From assembly GCF_001542855.1 (NCBI RefSeq), contig NZ_LNBY01000020.1, positions 145,288 to 209,287 of the forward strand: a stretch of DNA of 64,000 nucleotides, written 5' to 3'. Positions within the stretch are counted from its first letter, which is position 1, and each line of letters opens with the position of its first letter. Of this stretch, positions 59,958 through 64,000 are shown in pieces. Under the pieces are notes generated by a model. It saw only the letters and a program-made list of their open reading frames with translations, did no database searches and was not told the DNA's origin. The translations under genes were made by a program, and so were the position numbers. Source of the DNA: Erythrobacter sp. AP23 (GTDB lineage: Bacteria; Pseudomonadota; Alphaproteobacteria; Sphingomonadales; Sphingomonadaceae).

Positions 59958-61439
59958 ATGACCGAACTCACCAACCTCGGCGTCAAGGCCATCCGCGACG
60001 GCGTGGCCGGCGGCGACTTCACCGCGCGCGAAGTGGCCGAAGCCTTCAACGCGGCCGTTGCCGAAGCCGCCGAACTCAACGCCTTCATCGTCACCACTCC
60101 CGACCATGCGCTCGCCGCGGCCGACGCGACCGATGCGAAGCGCGCGAAGGGCGAGGACCTCGGCACAATGGGCGGCGTGCCCATCGGCATGAAGGACCTC
60201 TTCGCCACCAGGGGTGTGCAGACCACCGCTGCAAGCCACATCCTCGAAGGCTTCACGCCCGAGTACGAAAGCACCGTCTCGCAGAACCTGTGGGATGCGG
60301 GCGCGGGGATGCTGGGCAAGCTCAATCTCGACCAGTTCGCGATGGGGTCCTCCAACGAGACCAGCTATTTCGGCAATGTCGCCTCGCCGTGGAAGAAGCA
60401 GGGCACCAATGCCGCGATGAGCCCGGGCGGTTCTTCGGGCGGTTCGTCCAGCGCGGTTGCCGCGCGTATCGCGCCTGCTGCCACCGGCACCGACACCGGC
60501 GGCTCGATCCGCCAGCCCGCCGCCTTTACCGGCATCTGTGGGATCAAGCCGACCTATGGCCGTTGCAGCCGCTGGGGCGTCGTCGCCTTCGCCTCCAGTC
60601 TCGACCAGGCCGGTCCGATGGCGCGCAGCGTCGAGGATTGTGCGATCATGCTCGAGGCCATGGCCGGGTTCGATCCCAAGGACGCGACCAGCCTGAAGAT
60701 GGAGGTTCCCGCATGGGAAGCGGGCCTTTCGGCAGACCTCAAGGGCAAGACAATCGGTATCCCGAAGGAATACCGGATGGACGGCACCGACGAGGAAATC
60801 CTCAAGAGCTGGGAGCAGGGCAAGGAATGGCTGCGCGATGCGGGCGCCGAGATCGTCGATATCTCGCTGCCGCACACAAAATATGCGCTGCCCGCCTATT
60901 ACATCGTCGCGCCCGCCGAAGCCTCAAGCAATCTCGCGCGCTATGACGGCGTGCGTTACGGCCTGCGCGACCTGCCCGACGGGGCGGGCCTGCAAGACAT
61001 GTATGCTGCCACCCGCGCCGCCGGTTTCGGCGACGAGGTCAAGCGCCGCATCCTGATCGGCACCTATGTGCTTTCCGCGGGCTTCTACGACGCCTATTAC
61101 ACGCAGGCGCAGAAGATCCGCACGCTGGTGGCGCAGGACTACGAGCAGGCCTGGGGCGAGTGCGACGCGATCCTCGCGCCGACCACGCCGACCGCGAGCT
61201 TCCCCTTGGGCAGTCTCGATAAAGACCCGCTGACGATGTATCTGAACGACGTCTACGCCGTTCCCGCATCGCTTGCCGGCCTGCCCGCCATGAGCGTGCC
61301 CGCCATGCTCAATGGCGAGGGTCTACCGCTGGGCCTGCAGATCGTCGGCAAGCCCTTCGACGAGCAGGGCGTGCTCAATGCAGGCCTCGCGATCCAGCAA
61401 CGCGCCGGGTTCGAAGCACAGCCGGAGAAGTGGTGGTAA
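59958..61439 (+). CDS. gatA: Glutamyl/aspartyl-tRNA amidotransferase subunit A
   Basis: A 493-residue amidase that releases ammonia from glutamine for the GatB active site. The catalytic Ser-cisSer-Lys triad is K79 (PIGMKDLF), S159 ([13 protein letters not shown]) and S183 ([12 protein letters not shown]), with the same spacing as in S. aureus GatA. ATG 59958 follows the REP doublet with only a weak ribosome site (GGGGATCAGTAAT). The stop overlaps the next start as TAATG. Confidence 0.97.
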   Translation: MTELTNLGVKAIRDGVAGGDFTAREVAEAFNAAVAEAAELNAFIVTTPDHALAAADATDAKRAKGEDLGTMGGVPIGMKDLFATRGVQTTAASHILEGFTPEYESTVSQNLWDAGAGMLGKLNLDQFAMGSSNETSYFGNVASPWKKQGTNAAMSPGGSSGGSSSAVAARIAPAATGTDTGGSIRQPAAFTGICGIKPTYGRCSRWGVVAFASSLDQAGPMARSVEDCAIMLEAMAGFDPKDATSLKMEVPAWEAGLSADLKGKTIGIPKEYRMDGTDEEILKSWEQGKEWLRDAGAEIVDISLPHTKYALPAYYIVAPAEASSNLARYDGVRYGLRDLPDGAGLQDMYAATRAAGFGDEVKRRILIGTYVLSAGFYDAYYTQAQKIRTLVAQDYEQAWGECDAILAPTTPTASFPLGSLDKDPLTMYLNDVYAVPASLAGLPAMSVPAMLNGEGLPLGLQIVGKPFDEQGVLNAGLAIQQRAGFEAQPEKWW

Positions 61440-61627
61440 TGGCTATGATGCTGATCATCGTCGGCGCGATGCTGCTGACCGGGCTCTTCGCCCTGTTCGT
61501 GGCGCGCAATGTCGATCATGGCGAGGCCCGCTTCGGGCCCGATGGCCAGCTGCCACCGTATGATCCGGAGGCCAAGGACAAGGCGGACCGGAAAGTGACG
61601 ATCAAGCAGGACGACACAAGCGAATGA
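61439..61627 (+). CDS. Small single-pass membrane protein between gatA and gatB
   Basis: A 62-residue protein with one membrane helix (about 3-24, [20 protein letters not shown]) and a charged cytoplasmic or periplasmic tail ([21 protein letters not shown]). ATG 61439 overlaps the gatA stop, and its own stop overlaps the gatB ATG, so it is tightly coupled on both sides. No family recognised. Its position inside the amidotransferase operon suggests constant co-expression but gives no function. Confidence 0.7.
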   Translation: MAMMLIIVGAMLLTGLFALFVARNVDHGEARFGPDGQLPPYDPEAKDKADRKVTIKQDDTSE

Positions 61628-63120
61628 GTACCTATCGCATCCAGGGCGCAACCGGCGAGTGGGAGGTCGTGATCGGCCTCGAAGTCCACGCGCAGGTCAC
61701 CTCCAACGCCAAGTTGTTTTCCGGCGCCTCCACCGCATTCGGCGCGGAGCCGAATACGCAGGTCTCCCTCGTCGATGCGGCCATGCCCGGCATGCTGCCC
61801 GTGCCCAATCGCGAATGCATCCGTCAGGCGGTGCGCACCGGCATGGCGATCGAGGCCGAGATCAACGCGTGGAGCCGGTTCGACCGCAAGAACTACTTCT
61901 ATGCCGACCTGCCGCAGGGCTACCAGATTTCGCAGCTCTACCACCCGCTGGTGGGCGAGGGGGCGCTGCATATCGAGGCCGATGAAAAGGCGGGTATCCC
62001 GCAAGACAAGGTGATCGGCATCGAGCGCATCCATGTCGAGCAGGATGCGGGCAAGCTGATGCACGACCAGCATCCGACCATGTCTTATGTCGACCTAAAC
62101 CGCAGCGGCGTCGCGCTGATGGAGATCGTCTCCAAGCCCGACATGCGCTCGCCTGCGGAAGCCGGGGCATATGTGCGTAAGCTGCGCTCGATCCTACGCT
62201 ATGTCGGATCGTGCGATGGGAATATGGAAGAAGGCTCCATGCGCGCCGACGTCAACGTTTCGGTGCGCAAGCCGGGCGAGGAATTCGGCACGCGGACCGA
62301 GACGAAGAACGTCAATTCGGTGCGCTTCGTGATGCAGGTCATCGAATACGAAGCCAATCGCCAGGTCGATGTGCTGGAGAATGGCGGCACGGTCGATCAG
62401 GAAACGCGCCTGTTCGACCCGAACACCGGAACCACGCGGACCATGCGTTCTAAGGAAGACGCGCACGATTATCGCTATTTCCCCGATCCCGACCTGCTGC
62501 CGCTCGAGCTGGAGGACGACTTCCTCGAGGAATGCCGCGCCTCGCTGCCCGAACTGCCCGACGCCAAGCGCAAGCGGTACGAGGAAGAGCTGGGCCTCAC
62601 GCCCTACAATGCCCGCGAGCTGACCGCCGAGGTCGAGACCTTCGCTCGTTTCGAAACGCTGCTGGCGGCCACCGCGAACGGCATCGGCAAGCCCGAAAAG
62701 GCTGTCGCGACGCAGGTCGCCAACTGGGCGCTGTCGGTCGCGCCGGGCGTGATCAAGTCGCTGGGCGAGGAAGCCAATCCCGCCCACGCCACGGCAGAAG
62801 CGCAGGCCAGCATCCTCGACATGCAGGCCAAGGGTGAAATTTCCGGCGGGCAGGCCAAGGAAATTTTCGAGATCGTGCTCAAGACCGGTCGCGATCCCGA
62901 GGAAATCGCCGAGACCGAGGGCCTCAAGCAGGTTTCCGACACCGGCGCGATCGAGGCTGCGATCGACGAAATCCTCGCCAATAACGAGGACAAGGTCGAG
63001 CAGTATAAGGGCGGCAAGGACAAGCTGTTCGGCTTCTTCGTCGGCCAGACGATGAAGGCGATGCAGGGCAAGGCCAATCCGGCGGTGGTCAATCAGATCC
63101 TGAAGGACAAGCTGGGCTGA
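61624..63120 (+). CDS. gatB: Aspartyl/glutamyl-tRNA amidotransferase subunit B
   Basis: A 498-residue subunit that binds the misacylated tRNA and activates it with ATP. Typical stretches: [24 protein letters not shown] at the N-terminus, [19 protein letters not shown], the conserved DVNVSVR region, and a C-terminal YqeY-like domain ([27 protein letters not shown]). ATG 61624 overlaps the preceding stop (ATGA). Full length and intact. Confidence 0.97.
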   Translation: MSTYRIQGATGEWEVVIGLEVHAQVTSNAKLFSGASTAFGAEPNTQVSLVDAAMPGMLPVPNRECIRQAVRTGMAIEAEINAWSRFDRKNYFYADLPQGYQISQLYHPLVGEGALHIEADEKAGIPQDKVIGIERIHVEQDAGKLMHDQHPTMSYVDLNRSGVALMEIVSKPDMRSPAEAGAYVRKLRSILRYVGSCDGNMEEGSMRADVNVSVRKPGEEFGTRTETKNVNSVRFVMQVIEYEANRQVDVLENGGTVDQETRLFDPNTGTTRTMRSKEDAHDYRYFPDPDLLPLELEDDFLEECRASLPELPDAKRKRYEEELGLTPYNARELTAEVETFARFETLLAATANGIGKPEKAVATQVANWALSVAPGVIKSLGEEANPAHATAEAQASILDMQAKGEISGGQAKEIFEIVLKTGRDPEEIAETEGLKQVSDTGAIEAAIDEILANNEDKVEQYKGGKDKLFGFFVGQTMKAMQGKANPAVVNQILKDKLG

Positions 63121-63270
63121 CGCCATTGGCGCCCGATAAGGGCCACCTCGGCTTCCCTAGTCGACCCGTCATGTCGCTGGCCGAGCAGATGCTTGCCGCG
63201 CGCGTGTGCGCGGGGTAGCTTCGCAGCCATTCTTGCGCGTTTTGCGCAGATGGAAGGGGTCTGAATTCCA

Positions 63271-64000
63271 ATGAAGAAAACCGCCGTTGTCGCAGCGCTT
63301 ATGGCCTGCGCCGCATCCGCACCGCTCGCCGCCAAGGAGGGGATGTTCACCCCCGGCCAGCTTCCCGAAATCGCCGAAGACTTGCGCGAAACGGGTCTCG
63401 AAGTGTCGCCCGAAGCGCTCTCCGATCTCACCGGCTTCCCGATGGGCGCGATCGTGCAACTCCAGGGTTGCTCGGGCAGCTTCGTTTCGGATGAAGGCCT
63501 GGTGGTCACCAACCACCACTGCGCACGCGGATCGGTGCAGTTCAATTCGACCGCCGAGAACAATTACCTCGTCAACGGTTTCCTCGCCGAAACCAAGGGC
63601 GAGGAACTGCCCGCCGCACCCGGATCGCGCGTCTATGTGACGACCGAGATCACCGACGTCACCGCGCGTGTGCGCGACGGGATCGATGCGCTCTCGCCCA
63701 CCGAGCGTTACGATACGGTCGACCAGCGGGTGAAGGACATCACCGCCGAATGCGAGCAGGATGCGGGATTCCGTTGCCTCGTCGCGAGCTTCTACGGCGG
63801 CAAGGAATACACGCTCATCAAGCGGCTCGAGGTCAAGGACGTGCGGCTGGTCTATGCGCCCGCCGACGCCATCGGGAAATACGGCGGCGATATCGATAAC
63901 TGGATGTGGCCGCGCCACACGGGCGATTTCGCCTTCTACCGCGCCTATGTCGCACCCGACGGCTCGTCTGCCGAATATTCGGAGGACAACGTCCCCTATT
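63271..64000 (+). CDS. S46-family dipeptidyl-peptidase (5' part only)
   Basis: The first 243 residues of a periplasmic serine exopeptidase of the DPP7/DPP11 type. The signal peptide covers 1-21 (ends LAA). The N-terminal motif GMFTPGQLPEIAEDLRETGLE, the catalytic-His segment VVTNHHCARG (H82-H83) and the Asp segment DIDNWMWPRHTGDF are present; the catalytic Ser lies beyond the window edge. Such enzymes remove dipeptides from oligopeptides for protein-derived nutrition. ATG 63271 follows AAGGGG at a rather long distance. It runs off the right edge. Confidence 0.93.
   Translation, partial: MKKTAVVAALMACAASAPLAAKEGMFTPGQLPEIAEDLRETGLEVSPEALSDLTGFPMGAIVQLQGCSGSFVSDEGLVVTNHHCARGSVQFNSTAENNYLVNGFLAETKGEELPAAPGSRVYVTTEITDVTARVRDGIDALSPTERYDTVDQRVKDITAECEQDAGFRCLVASFYGGKEYTLIKRLEVKDVRLVYAPADAIGKYGGDIDNWMWPRHTGDFAFYRAYVAPDGSSAEYSEDNVPY

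Overview
The window is GC-rich, almost fully coding bacterial chromosome. It reads as an alphaproteobacterium of the order Sphingomonadales, most likely close to Erythrobacter/Qipengyuania. That inference rests on ChpT, an ATP12-family chaperone, TorF-type porin, DUF3297, DUF2721, an S46 peptidase, gatC-gatA-gatB order, and dispersed short palindromic repeats of the sphingomonad type. No phage, transposase, CRISPR array or plasmid replication gene is visible.

Layout. 1-4231: sppA (runs off the left edge) diverges from pyrB and a dihydroorotase-like gene that lacks the metal-binding HxH. 4298-8247: a SPOR/TPR lipoprotein, a small basic partner and an orphan ParA on the minus strand, diverging from a Sel1-SPOR protein. 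8308-13718: DUF418 membrane protein, bfd and bfr for iron storage behind a Fur-like palindrome, DUF2721 coupled to der, a CHAP amidase and DUF3297. 13883-21599: tRNA-Leu(UAG), trigger factor with a histone-H1-like tail, an antiporter, a TonB-dependent receptor, and clpP and clpX. 21777-25311: fasciclin protein, anti-sigma, ECF sigma, CDF transporter and a frameshifted mtgA. 26146-30296: rpoH; a GIY-YIG nuclease domain fused in frame to an RluD-type pseudouridine synthase and bracketed by inverted repeats; a JAMM protease; chpT; and an amidase. 30505-33453: small regulators, a short RadC-like protein and a LuxR relic. 33603-34000: RNase P RNA. 34026-45559: phosphatase, TorF porin, SIMPL protein, glyoxalase, nhaA, an NfrB/NfrA-like polysaccharide pair, TSUP with TIGR02186, a HerA-like ATPase and queE. 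45560-46800: an AT-richer pocket with an isolated HEPN-like gene between two repeat copies. 46801-53469: valS, then a complete Mla-type lipid transport operon. 53476-57018: ATP12, HAD, RluC-type synthase and crcB chain, then rpsU. 57194-64000: FKBP, DUF4153, gatC, gatA, a small membrane protein, gatB, and the start of an S46 peptidase.

How the genes work together. Protein quality control is well represented (trigger factor, ClpXP, RpoH, FKBP, SppA). So are envelope functions (Mla transport, porin, SPOR proteins, amidases) and translation (valS, gatCAB, rpsU, rnpB, der, two pseudouridine synthases). The most unusual items are the inverted-repeat GIY-YIG cassette that has become the N-terminus of RluD, the ParA/SPOR block, and a SigK-RskA-fasciclin arrangement like that of mycobacteria. 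All product names rest on reading the translations and recognised motifs; no database search was run.
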